Source of the DNA: Halorubrum aidingense JCM 13560 | Lineage (GTDB): Archaea > Halobacteriota > Halobacteria > Halobacteriales > Haloferacaceae | Direction of reading: 5' to 3' | NCBI RefSeq assembly: GCF_000336995.1 | Contig: NZ_AOJI01000017.1 | Location: 1 to 63,811 of the forward strand | Length of the DNA: 63,811 nucleotides | Shown: positions 54,512-63,084 of the stretch, in pieces | Position numbering within the stretch: position 1 is the first letter of the stretch | How the letters are laid out: each line of letters opens with the position of its first letter | Notes under the pieces: generated by a model | The model's database searches: none | What the model saw: only the letters and a program-made list of their open reading frames with translations | Told to the model about the DNA's origin: nothing | Position numbers and translations under genes: made by a program

Positions 54512-54979
54512 TCACTCTTGGTACGCGATCCGGACCTGCTCCCACTTGCCGACGTCCTCCAGATGTGCTTGGAGTTCGTCGGCATACGCTTGCACGAGCC
54601 GTTCGGCGGCCTCCAGTTCTTCGGGGTCAACGCCGTCCCCGCCACCGCTTCCGCCGTCGAGGCCGAGCGCGCTCTTGATCGATCCGAGGATGCCGCCGGA
54701 GCCGCCCGCGCCGCCGGCGCTCCCCTGGCTCGGAGCGCCGCCCATCGCGGCGACCTGCGATCGGACGTTCTCCAGTTCCGGCATGATCGCCGGGAGGCTG
54801 GACGTGTCGGCGACGATCCGGGCGTCGTCCGGGTCGTCGGCGTGCTCGATCTCGAACTCGGTCGCCGTCATGATGAGCCCCCACTCCTGACTGGAGAAAC
54901 GGGAGGCCACCACGCGGTCGTTGAACTGGTTGTCGACGGTCATCCGCTCGCCGACGATCGCGTCGGTCCACTCGCTCAT
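54512..54979 (-). CDS. DUF5799 family protein
   Basis: A 155-residue protein. The N-terminal part WTDAIVGERMTVDNQFNDRVVASRFSSQEWGLIMTATEFEIEH is the family hallmark. A Gly/Ser-rich linker at about residues 80-115 leads to a helical C-terminus (ELEAAERLVQAYADELQAHLEDVGKWEQVR). It is haloarchaeal, with unknown function. It is convergent with the DUF7557 gene. Confidence 0.82.
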   Translation of the reverse strand: MSEWTDAIVGERMTVDNQFNDRVVASRFSSQEWGLIMTATEFEIEHADDPDDARIVADTSSLPAIMPELENVRSQVAAMGGAPSQGSAGGAGGSGGILGSIKSALGLDGGSGGGDGVDPEELEAAERLVQAYADELQAHLEDVGKWEQVRIAYQE

Positions 54980-55069
54980 ACGCGTCCGTTCGGCGGTGAC
55001 TGATAAAAGCCGTTCCCACCGCCGTGGGATTCGCGAGGGGATTTATACCGCCCGTCACCTCCGTCCGGT

Positions 55070-55474
55070 ATGAGCGACCGAACGCGCCGGGACGTACTCG
55101 CGTCCGTCGGCGCCGCGACCGCCGTCGCGCTCGCCGGGTGCGCAAGCGCCGGACTGCCGGGCGGCGATTCCGACGGGGAACGCGTCGATAGAACCGACGA
55201 AGAGACCGTTGACGTCGCCGTCGGCGCCGACGGCGGGTTCGCGTTCGAGCCCGCGCACGTCACGGTCGATGTCGGAACGACCGTCGTCTGGGAGTGGACC
55301 GGCGAGGGCGGCGGCCACAACGTCTACGAAGTCAACGAGCGGTTCGAGTCCGAGCTCACCGACGAGGCGGGGTTCACCTTCGAGCACACGTTCGACGAGC
55401 CGGGCACCTTCGAGTACGTCTGCACGCCGCACCAGACGCAGGGAATGGCCGGCAGCGTCGAGGTCGTCGAGTAG
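55070..55474 (+). CDS. halocyanin (short, lipid-anchored blue copper protein)
   Basis: A 134-residue halocyanin. Tat-type signal DRTRRDVLASVGAAT and lipobox LAGC at about residue 24. A short linker precedes one cupredoxin domain with ligands His in GGHNV and Cys, His, Met in CTPHQTQGM. It shares the stretch TTVVWEWTGEGG with the other two halocyanins here. ATTTATACCG at about 55041 is a TATA box about 27 bases before the ATG, so the transcript is probably leaderless. It is convergent with the menaquinone pair menA-menC. Confidence 0.92.
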   Translation: MSDRTRRDVLASVGAATAVALAGCASAGLPGGDSDGERVDRTDEETVDVAVGADGGFAFEPAHVTVDVGTTVVWEWTGEGGGHNVYEVNERFESELTDEAGFTFEHTFDEPGTFEYVCTPHQTQGMAGSVEVVE

Positions 55475-55482
55475 CGGAGCGG

Positions 55483-56613
55483 TCACCGCGGCAGCGAGTC
55501 GAACGCCTCGCCGGCGAGCCCGTCGGCCGTCGGGACCGCTATCGAGCCCGCGTCGACCGGACAGGGGTCGGCGACGAGGTCCCCGGCGAGCAGCGACCCG
55601 GTCGCGAGTCCACACGGCGCGATATCCGGTATCGCGGCCGCGACGTGGACCGCGGCGGTCCGCGCGACGACCGCGTCGATCGTCGTCGTGACGACGGGGT
55701 CGACGCCGGCCTCTCGGGCTCGCACCGCGGCCGCCAGCGCGCGGTCGGGCCCGCCGAGCGCCATCGGTTTCAACACCACGGCGTCGGCCGCGTCGGCCGC
55801 GAGGACCGACTCGAGACCGTGCTCTCCGAGCGACTCGTCCAACGCGATCGGAACCTCGTCGCCAGCGCGCTCTCGCAGCGCCGCGGCGCCGGCCAGATCC
55901 GCCGCGGGGAGCGGCTGTTCGAGGTACGCGAGATCCAGCGTCGCCAGTCGATCGACCGCGCTCTCGGCGGTCCGGCGGTCCCACGCACCGTTCGCGTCCG
56001 CCCGGATCGCGACGGCCGGACCGACGGCTCGGCGAACGGCGCGCAGTCGGTCGACGTCCTCGTCGAGGTCGCGGACGCCGACTTTCACCTTTACACAGTC
56101 GAACCCCGCCGCGGCGGCTCGCTCCGCCTCACTCGCGGTCGCCGCCGGAGGGCTGTCACCGATAGTCGCGTTGACCGGGACGGAGTCGGCAGGCGGGGGC
56201 AGGTCGTGCTCGGCGGCGAGCCACGTCGCGAGCGGTCGCTCGGCGTCGCGGGCCACGGCGTCCCCGAGCGCGAGCGCGAGGCCGTGCCGCGCCGCGGGGA
56301 CCTCAGTCGGATCGAGGGTTCCGAGGGCGTCGAGGGCAGCGGTCGCTTCGGTGGCTCCGGCCGCTCCTGTCGCTCCGGTCTCCTCGTCGATCCTCGATCG
56401 AACCGTCTGCAGCGCCGATTCGCAGGCCGACAGCGACTCGGTCCAGCCGGGAAGCGGCGTCGCCTCGCCGACGCCCGGTGCGGGAACGCCGTCACCGTCA
56501 CCGTCGTCAGCTGTCGGATCGACGGCGACGACAAACCCCTCTCGCCGATCGATCTCGCCGTTGGCTGTGCCGAGCGGAGCGCGCAGATCGAGCGCGAACG
56601 GGCGGACCCGCAT
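55483..56613 (-). CDS. menC: o-succinylbenzoate synthase
   Basis: A 376-residue enolase-superfamily enzyme of menaquinone synthesis. It dehydrates SHCHC to o-succinylbenzoate. Metal and catalytic residues are seen in order: Lys in FDCVKVKVG, Asp in IRADANGAW, Glu in YLEQPLP, Asp in IALDESLG and Lys in VVLKPM. An acidic insertion lies near residue 35. It begins 5 bases after menA on the same strand. A general muconate-cycloisomerase-type activity cannot be excluded by sequence, but the menA neighbour makes MenC likely. Confidence 0.9.
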   Translation of the reverse strand: MRVRPFALDLRAPLGTANGEIDRREGFVVAVDPTADDGDGDGVPAPGVGEATPLPGWTESLSACESALQTVRSRIDEETGATGAAGATEATAALDALGTLDPTEVPAARHGLALALGDAVARDAERPLATWLAAEHDLPPPADSVPVNATIGDSPPAATASEAERAAAAGFDCVKVKVGVRDLDEDVDRLRAVRRAVGPAVAIRADANGAWDRRTAESAVDRLATLDLAYLEQPLPAADLAGAAALRERAGDEVPIALDESLGEHGLESVLAADAADAVVLKPMALGGPDRALAAAVRAREAGVDPVVTTTIDAVVARTAAVHVAAAIPDIAPCGLATGSLLAGDLVADPCPVDAGSIAVPTADGLAGEAFDSLPR

Positions 56614-56618
56614 CGGGA

Positions 56619-57548
56619 TCAGAGCGCGAGTCCGACGGCGAACGCGACCGCGTACGCCGCGAGGAGCTTCCCGGTCGATTCGAGCGCCGGGTTGAGGGCG
56701 TCACCGGCCGTCTCGGTGAGGACGGTCCGGGCGACCGCGGCCGCGAGCGGGAGCGTGACGAGCGGGAGGAGGGCGGCGAGCCCGTAGCCGCGGGCGACGA
56801 ACCAGAACGGGGTCAGGTACGCGAGCGCGAGCAGCCCGAGGTACTGCGCGCGCGAGAACCGGTACCCGAATCGGACCGCCAGGGTGCGCTTGCCCGTCTG
56901 AGCGTCCTCCTTCAGGTCTCGGACGTTGTTGACGACGAGGATGTTCGTCGAGAGCGCGGCGATCGGGAGGCTGGCGACGACGGCCGCCGGGGTGACCGTC
57001 CCGGGCGGGAGCCAGAGCGGGAAGACGCCGTCGACGAGCGCGGCCGCCTGCACGTAGTACGTGCCGGTGACGGCGATGACGCCGAAGAAAATGAACACGA
57101 ATAGGTCGCCCAGTCCGTGGTAGCCGAGCGGGTAGGGGCCGCCGGTGTAGGCGATGCCCGCGGCGACGCTCGCGAGCCCGATCACGAGGATCGGCACCCC
57201 GCCGACGGCGACGAGGTAGGTGCCGACGAGGATCGCGGTCGCGAACGTGAGCCACATCGCCCGTTTGACCTCCGCGGGCTCGATGAGCCCGCTGGCGACG
57301 ACGCGGGTGAATCCCTCGCGGTCGTCGGTGTCGGCCCCCTGGATGGCGTCGTAGTAGTCGTTCGCGAAGTTCGTCCCGATCTGGATCAGCGCCGCGCCCA
57401 CGAGCGCCGCGAGGGCGGGTAGCGGGGCGAACGCACCGGCCTCGACGGCGAGGCCGACGCCGACGATCACTGGGGCGGCCGCCGCGGGCAGCGTTTGGGG
57501 TCGCGCGGCGATCACCCACGCCCGGCGCCGCGACACCTCGATACTCAT
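56619..57548 (-). CDS. menA: 1,4-dihydroxy-2-naphthoate polyprenyltransferase
   Basis: A 309-residue UbiA-superfamily membrane enzyme with about eight helices. It attaches the isoprenoid tail in menaquinone synthesis. The first Asp-rich motif is NFANDYYDAIQGADTDDREG and the second LVVNNVRDLKEDAQTGKRTLAVRFG. ATG 57548 begins MSIEVSRRRAWVIAARPQTL, the usual MenA start. It is followed by menC in the same operon. Menaquinone is the likely electron carrier feeding the terminal oxidase and nitrous oxide reductase. Confidence 0.93.
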   Translation of the reverse strand: MSIEVSRRRAWVIAARPQTLPAAAAPVIVGVGLAVEAGAFAPLPALAALVGAALIQIGTNFANDYYDAIQGADTDDREGFTRVVASGLIEPAEVKRAMWLTFATAILVGTYLVAVGGVPILVIGLASVAAGIAYTGGPYPLGYHGLGDLFVFIFFGVIAVTGTYYVQAAALVDGVFPLWLPPGTVTPAAVVASLPIAALSTNILVVNNVRDLKEDAQTGKRTLAVRFGYRFSRAQYLGLLALAYLTPFWFVARGYGLAALLPLVTLPLAAAVARTVLTETAGDALNPALESTGKLLAAYAVAFAVGLAL

Positions 57549-57697
57549 TATCCGTGGTAGGACCGTGCCGTCCCTTAACCTTACCATCCGGATCGTCGCG
57601 CACGCCTCCGGGCGAGCGAGGTTCCTCGGCGAGCGCCGCTCCCGGTGAACGCTACCGAGGCACACAGACCTAACCGGTCGGAGAGAGATCGCCCGTC

Positions 57698-58240
57698 ATG
57701 GCTCGCGTACCCTACGTCGAGGCGTCGGACGTACCGGACGAGTACGAGGATCTGCTGGAGTCGTCGCTGCAGGGGAAGCCTCTGCACGTCTATCAGTCCA
57801 TCGGCAACAACCCCGCGGTGCTCGCGGGGATTCGCTCGTTCCTCGGATCGCTGTGGACCGACAGCGGGCTCTCGGACCGCGAGCGCGAACTCGTGATTCT
57901 CGCGATCGCTCGCGAAACGGGGAACCGCTACGAGTGGCACCAGCACGTCAACATCGCCCGCGGCGTCGGGATCGGCGACGACGTCATCGCCGCGATCGGA
58001 ACCGACGACATCGGGGCGCTCGACGGCGACGAGACGGCCCTCATCGAGTACGCGCACGCGGTCGTCCGCGGGGAGGTCGACGCGATCGTCCACGACGAGA
58101 TCGCCGCGAGATACGACGACGAGGCGATCGTCGGGATCGCCGCGGCCGCGCAGGGGTACGACGCGCTCGGCGGGCTGATCGCGGCGTTCGACCTCGAACT
58201 GGAGCCCGGGACCGAGTTCCACGGCTGGGACCCGCGGTGA
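57698..58240 (+). CDS. carboxymuconolactone decarboxylase-family protein
   Basis: A 180-residue all-helical protein of the CMD/AhpD superfamily. Key segment: LSDRERELVILAIARETGNRYEWHQHVNIARGVGI. It lacks the CxxC of AhpD peroxidases, having Glu-Trp-x-x-His instead, so it is not a thiol peroxidase. It is divergent from menA. The reaction is unknown. Confidence 0.85.
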   Translation: MARVPYVEASDVPDEYEDLLESSLQGKPLHVYQSIGNNPAVLAGIRSFLGSLWTDSGLSDRERELVILAIARETGNRYEWHQHVNIARGVGIGDDVIAAIGTDDIGALDGDETALIEYAHAVVRGEVDAIVHDEIAARYDDEAIVGIAAAAQGYDALGGLIAAFDLELEPGTEFHGWDPR

Positions 58241-58270
58241 GGGTGGGTCGGGGATGGTGGGTCCGCTGTC

Positions 58271-58318
58271 CCGCTGGCTCGCTGCCCCGCTGGCTCGCTG
58301 CCCCGCTGGCTCGCCGCC
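58271..58318 (+). repeat. 16-bp tandem repeat, 3 copies
   Basis: CCGCTGGCTCGCTGCC occurs at 58271 and 58287, with a one-base variant at 58303. It fills the short space between two genes and is not coding in any accepted frame. Confidence 0.9.
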
Positions 58319-58377
58319 TCTCTGGTCCCGACCGCTAGAACCGATAGATACGACAGGGTCCGGTCCGTGCGATCGGT

Positions 58378-58653
58378 ATGGGCGACACGACGGCGGAGGC
58401 GAACGGAATCGCCGCGCGCTACGAGGAGACGGCCGGCGAGCGGCGGCTCACGTTCTCGATGGAGGGCCGCGAGGCGACGGTCGCACAGAACGTCGACGGC
58501 TACGCCATGCTGAAGGTGCGAACCGGCCCGTCGGGCGACGAACTCGAGCGGTACTACGGCTTCGACATGGCGCTCGATCACGCCGCGGAGCTGCTCGGAG
58601 TCGGCGTCGGCGACCTCCCCGTGCCCGACGCCGCCGCCGACATGGGGATGTGA
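58378..58653 (+). CDS. small conserved haloarchaeal protein (DUF7111-like)
   Basis: A 91-residue soluble protein. It contains RYEETAGERRLTFSMEGREA, YAMLKVRTG and LERYYGFDMALDHAAELLGV. It is probably a beta-sheet capped by a helix. I recall it as DUF7111, without a known function; the label is uncertain. It is the last gene before the branched-chain amino-acid operon. Confidence 0.65.
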   Translation: MGDTTAEANGIAARYEETAGERRLTFSMEGREATVAQNVDGYAMLKVRTGPSGDELERYYGFDMALDHAAELLGVGVGDLPVPDAAADMGM

Positions 58654-58911
58654 GCGGGGCAGCGGCCGCCGACCGTCCCGGCCGTGCCATGGGACGTTCC
58701 CCCGGTCGCCGAGCGCGCGCGAGCCGCGCGAGAAAGAAAACGTACGTCGATCCCCCTTATTAATCGGGTTCCGAAACCACATAACCGGTGGTGCGCCGGT
58801 GTGTATATAAGGAATATAAACACAACCCCACACGTTGCGGTCATGCGGTTTTCCCGACTCGCGTCGCATCGTCTCCGGAATTGGGCCGAGTCGTTTTTGC
58901 GAACGGCACAA

Positions 58912-58944
58912 GGGTTAAGTTCCCAACCGTATTGTCGTCAGTCG
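58912..58944 (+). promoter_or_regulatory. promoter of the leu/ilv operon
   Basis: GGGTTAAGTTCCC at about 58912-58924 places a TATA-like element about 27 bases upstream of ATG 58945. This supports that ATG as the leuA start on a near-leaderless transcript. Farther upstream, 58803-58822 (GTATATAAGGAATATAAACA) is a second AT-rich block. Confidence 0.5.
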
Positions 58945-60169
58945 ATGACAGACATCACGGAGGCTTCGTCGGACACCCCGGCGGATCGAGTTCTTCCAGG
59001 GCACGATAGCTTCTAACATCGAAATCGGTCCTGTACGGATCTTCGACACGACGTTACGAGACGGCGAACAGTCACCACGGACGTCGTTCAGCTACGACGA
59101 GAAACGCCGCATAGCGGCGACGCTGGACGACATGAACACCCACGTCATCGAGGCGGGGTTCCCGGTGAACTCCGACGCGGAGTTCGAGGCCGTGAGCGAT
59201 ATCGCCGCCGCGACGGACACCACCGTCTGCGGGCTCGCCCGGGTCGTCGAGGGCGACATCGACGCCGCCATCGACTCCGGCGTCGAGATGGTCCACGTGT
59301 TCGTCTCCACCAGCGACGTACAGCTGGAGGACTCGATGCACGCGACCCGCGAGGAGGCGAAAGAACGCGCCGTCGCCGCCGTCGAGCAGGTGAAAGACGC
59401 CGGCGTCGAGTGCATGTTCTCGCCGATGGACGCCACCCGGACCGACCCCGACTACCTGATCGACATCGTCGAGGCGGTCTCGGACGCCGGCACCGACTGG
59501 ATCAACATCCCCGACACCTGCGGCGTCGGGATGCCGAGCAGCTTCGGCCAGACGGTGAAGGCCGTCGTCGACGCCACCGACGCGCGCGTCGACGTCCACA
59601 CCCACGACGACTTCGGCATGGCCGCCGCGAACGCCATCATGGGGTTCGAGAACGGCGCCCACCAGGCGCAGGTGTCGGTCAACGGGATCGGCGAGCGCGC
59701 CGGCAACGCCGCCTACGAGGAGGTCGTGATGGCCGTCGAGTCGGTGTACGGCGTCGACACCGGCATCGACACGACCCAGATCACCAAGCTGGCCCGGATC
59801 GTCGAGGAGGCCTCGGACATCCCGGTACCGGCGAACAAACCCATCACGGGACGGAACGCCTTCGCCCACGAGTCGGGTATTCACGCGGCCGGCGTCATCG
59901 AAAACGCCGACACGTTCGAGACCGGCGTGATGACCCCGGAGATGGTCGGGGCCGAGCGCGAGTTCGTCCTCGGCAAACACACCGGCACCCACAGCGTGCG
60001 CAAGCACCTGGTGGAGGCCGGCTTCGACCCCACGGACAGCGAGGTCCGACGCATCACCAAGCGGGTCAAGGAGTACGGCGCCGGCAAGCGGCAGGTGACC
60101 GCCGGCGACGTCGAGCGCTTCGCGGAGGAGGCCGACATCGACCGCGAGGAGGAGGAGGTCCGGATCTGA
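58945..60169 (+). CDS. leuA: 2-isopropylmalate/(R)-citramalate synthase with apparent 5' frameshift
   Basis: A HMGL-type TIM-barrel synthase of about 405 residues. The catalytic start VRIFDTTLRDGEQSPRTSFS lies at 59033-59095 in the frame that ends at 60169. That frame has no start codon before ATG 59132, and a start there would remove this essential motif. ATG 58945 has a well-placed promoter but reads MTDITEASSDTPADRVLPGH and stops at 59014. The two frames join naturally near 58988, as TPADR then EFFQGT. So either bases were lost or added, in nature or in assembly. It lacks the long C-terminal regulatory domain of bacterial LeuA. Citramalate synthase is equally possible. Confidence 0.8.
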
Positions 60170-60581
60170 TGGCCGCCTCCCTGGACGGGGAGTCCGCCGA
60201 GCGACCGCTGCCGACGGCGACCGTCGGGGTCGCTCCGCGGCGACCGTCGACTCGGTCGCGCCGTCGCCCCGCGACGCCGCGAGCCGACGGCGCGTACTGC
60301 CCCCACCGGCGGGGGATCCGCACCTCCCGACAGGGATTTATACCGTGCCCGCATTGGTCCGAGCGAGATGCGACGGCACACCACGGACCCGACGACAGCC
60401 GACGTCGCCGGAGCCGTCGCGCCGATTATTGTAGGGGTATAACCCCCTACATCACCCCTTCCTCACCGATACGACGCATCGACGAATGCCAGCGGGCGAG
60501 CCGTGTCTCGTCCGACGCGTCGGCGTTCCGAGCGACCGAGTCTCACACCCGCGAGATGCCACACCGAACACCACCACGACA
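60170..60581. other. 412-bp leader between leuA and ilvB
   Basis: No gene accepted. It contains a TATA-like GGATTTATACCG at about 60333-60344, a 22-base palindromic site at 60430-60451, and short frames without motifs. ilvB therefore probably has its own promoter in addition to read-through from leuA. Confidence 0.55.
60430..60451. promoter_or_regulatory. palindrome upstream of ilvB
   Basis: TGTAGGGG (60430-60437) and CCCCTACA (60444-60451) are perfect 8-bp inverted repeats around TATAAC. The TATA-like centre inside a palindrome 130 bases before ilvB suggests an operator over a promoter, or an RNA hairpin acting as an attenuator. Confidence 0.5.
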
Positions 60582-62381
60582 ATGAGCGACACAGCAGCAC
60601 AGCCACGAGAAGAAGAGGCAGACGGGGCGGACGATCCCGAACAGCCGGCGGACGACGCCGTCGACACCCCCGCCGCGGGACCGGTGTCCACCGGCGCGGA
60701 GTCGGTCGTCGCCGCGCTGGAAGCGGCCGGCGCCGAGACCGCCTTCGGCGTGCAGGGCGGCGCGATCATGCCCGTCTACGACGCGTTGTACAGTTCGTCC
60801 ATCAACCACATCACCATGGCCCACGAGCAGGGCGCCGCCCACGCGGCCGACGCGTACGGCGTCGTCGCCGGCGAGCCCGGACTCTGTCTGGCGACCTCCG
60901 GCCCCGGGGCGACGAACCTCGTCACGGGGATCGCGGACGCCGACATGGACTCCGACGCGATGCTCGCGTTGACCGGGCAGGTCCCGACCGAGTTCGTCGG
61001 TAACGACGCGTTCCAGGAGACGGACACCGTCGGCGTCACTCGGCCGATCACGAAGCACAACTACTTCGCCGACGGCGCCGACACTGTGGGCGACACCGTC
61101 GGCGAGGCGTTCGAGCTGGCGCGGGCCGGTCGCCCCGGCCCGACGCTCGTCGATCTGCCGAAGGACGTGACCCAAGACGTGACGGACCGGACGCCCGGTC
61201 CCGCGTCCCCGCCGGCCGGGACGGACCCCGACCCGAACGCCGACACGGACGCGGTCGAGGAGGCGGCCCGCGCGATCGAACGGGCGGAACGGCCGCTGTG
61301 TCTGTTCGGCGGCGGCGTGATCAAGGCCGAGGCGAGCGACGCGGCGCGGACGTTCGCCCGGACGTACGAGATCCCGGTGACGACGACGATGCCGGGGATC
61401 GGATCGTTCCCCGAGGACGACGACCTGTGTCTCTCGTGGGCGGGAATGCACGGGACCGGCTACGCGAACATGGCGATCACGCACACCGACTGCCTGATCG
61501 CGGTCGGCACGCGGTTCGACGACCGGCTCACCGGCGGGATCGACACCTTCGCGCCCGAGGCGGAGGTCGTTCACGTCGACATCGACCCCGCGGAGATCTC
61601 GAAGAACGTCTACGCGGACTACCCGCTGATCGGTGACGCGAAGCGCGTCCTCGAACAGCTGACCGCGGCGGTCAACGAGGCGCCCGACGCCGAGGCGTGG
61701 CGCGACCAGTGCGGGGAGTGGAAAGAGACGTATCCGCTCACGTACGCGACTCCCGACGACGAGCCGCTGAAGCCGCAGTTCGTCGTCGAGGCGTTCGACG
61801 AGGCGACGGACGACGACACCATCGTGACGACCGGCGTCGGCCAACACCAGATGTGGGCCTCCCAGTTCTGGACGTACACCGAGCCCCGAACGTGGGTCTC
61901 CTCGCACGGGCTGGGCACGATGGGGTACGGCGTCCCCGCCGCGGTCGGCGCGCGCGTCGCGGCGAACGCGATGGGCGAGGCCGACCGCGACGTGATCTGT
62001 TTCGACGGCGACGGCTCGTTCTTGATGACGATGCAGGAGCTGTCGGTGGCCGTTCGCGAGGACCTCGATATCACGATCGCGGTGCTCAACAACGAGTACA
62101 TCGGGATGGTGCGACAGTGGCAGGACGCCTTCTACGAGGGGCGCCACATGGCCTCCGACTACACGTGGATGCCGGAGTTCGACAAGCTCGCCGAGGCGTT
62201 CGGCGCCTTGGGACTCCGCGTCGACGACTACGACGAGGTCGCGCCAGCGATCGAGGAGGCGCTCGACTACGAGGGCCCGGCCGTGATCGACTTCCACGTC
62301 GATCCGGAAGAGAACGTGCTGCCGATGGTGCCGAGCGGCGGTGCGAACGGCCAGTTCGCCACCGCGGAGGACCAGCTATGA
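60582..62381 (+). CDS. ilvB: acetolactate synthase large subunit
   Basis: A 599-residue thiamine-diphosphate enzyme. It condenses pyruvate with pyruvate or 2-ketobutyrate, the first common step of valine and isoleucine synthesis. The catalytic Glu is in AHEQGAAHAADAYG. The TPP motif is GDGSFLMTMQELSVAVREDLDITIAVLNN. The FAD-domain region includes VIKAEASDAARTF. It has an acidic N-terminal extension of about 45 residues. ATG 60582 fits; its stop overlaps ilvN by four bases. Confidence 0.94.
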   Translation: MSDTAAQPREEEADGADDPEQPADDAVDTPAAGPVSTGAESVVAALEAAGAETAFGVQGGAIMPVYDALYSSSINHITMAHEQGAAHAADAYGVVAGEPGLCLATSGPGATNLVTGIADADMDSDAMLALTGQVPTEFVGNDAFQETDTVGVTRPITKHNYFADGADTVGDTVGEAFELARAGRPGPTLVDLPKDVTQDVTDRTPGPASPPAGTDPDPNADTDAVEEAARAIERAERPLCLFGGGVIKAEASDAARTFARTYEIPVTTTMPGIGSFPEDDDLCLSWAGMHGTGYANMAITHTDCLIAVGTRFDDRLTGGIDTFAPEAEVVHVDIDPAEISKNVYADYPLIGDAKRVLEQLTAAVNEAPDAEAWRDQCGEWKETYPLTYATPDDEPLKPQFVVEAFDEATDDDTIVTTGVGQHQMWASQFWTYTEPRTWVSSHGLGTMGYGVPAAVGARVAANAMGEADRDVICFDGDGSFLMTMQELSVAVREDLDITIAVLNNEYIGMVRQWQDAFYEGRHMASDYTWMPEFDKLAEAFGALGLRVDDYDEVAPAIEEALDYEGPAVIDFHVDPEENVLPMVPSGGANGQFATAEDQL

Positions 62382-63073
62382 GCGGGGAGTCGTCGGCGTC
62401 CGCCCCCAACGCGGACGCAGCGGCAGACGATCGGCCCATGCCCAGCGAGCAGCCGGCCCCCGAGGAGCGTCCGCATCCCGAGGGGCGCCGTAACCTCGAA
62501 GGGATCCGGATCGACCCCGTCGTCGAGGCCGAACACGAGTCCCGACGCGCGGTCATCTCGGCGCTGGTCGAGGACGAGCCGGGCGTGCTCGCGCGCGTCT
62601 CCGGGCTCGTCTCTCGGCGCCAGTTCAACATCGAGAGTCTCACCGTCGGGCCGACGACGGTCGACGGCCACTCGCGGATCACGATGGTCGTCGAGGAGAC
62701 CGACCCGGGGATCGACCAGATCGAAAAGCAGATGGCGAAGCTGAAGCCGGTGATCTCCGTCGGCGAGGTCGCCGGCGACGCGGTCACTTCGGAGCTCGTG
62801 CTCCTCAAGGTGCGCGGCGACGACCCGGCCGCGGTGCAGGCGGTCACGGAGATGTACGACGGGCGGACGGTCGACGCCGGCCCCGAGACGGTCACCGTCG
62901 AACTCACCGGCCACAAGTCCGCGATCGACAACGCGATCGGCGCCTTCGAGCGGTTCGGAATCGTCGAGATCGCGCGGACGGGACCGACCGCGCTCGCACG
63001 CGGGAACACCCCGACCGCGCCAGGAGAGAAACCCGGAACGGCCGGCGAACCGACCACACACGACAGCAGCTAA
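62378..63073 (+). CDS. ilvN: acetolactate synthase small (regulatory) subunit
   Basis: A 231-residue regulatory subunit. An acidic, Pro-rich N-terminal extension of about 55 residues precedes the ACT domain ([36 protein letters not shown]). The second domain follows ([25 protein letters not shown] ... [18 protein letters not shown] region), then an unstructured tail. Typical IlvN is about 160-170 residues, so both ends are extended. It confers valine feedback control on IlvB. Its start overlaps the ilvB stop (ATGA). Confidence 0.93.
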   Translation: MSGESSASAPNADAAADDRPMPSEQPAPEERPHPEGRRNLEGIRIDPVVEAEHESRRAVISALVEDEPGVLARVSGLVSRRQFNIESLTVGPTTVDGHSRITMVVEETDPGIDQIEKQMAKLKPVISVGEVAGDAVTSELVLLKVRGDDPAAVQAVTEMYDGRTVDAGPETVTVELTGHKSAIDNAIGAFERFGIVEIARTGPTALARGNTPTAPGEKPGTAGEPTTHDSS

Positions 63074-63084
63074 TTTCACTACAC

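Noticed and set aside
59132..60169. ATG 59132 as the true leuA start
   Set aside because: It would remove the FDTTLRDGEQSP catalytic segment that is intact in the same frame just upstream.
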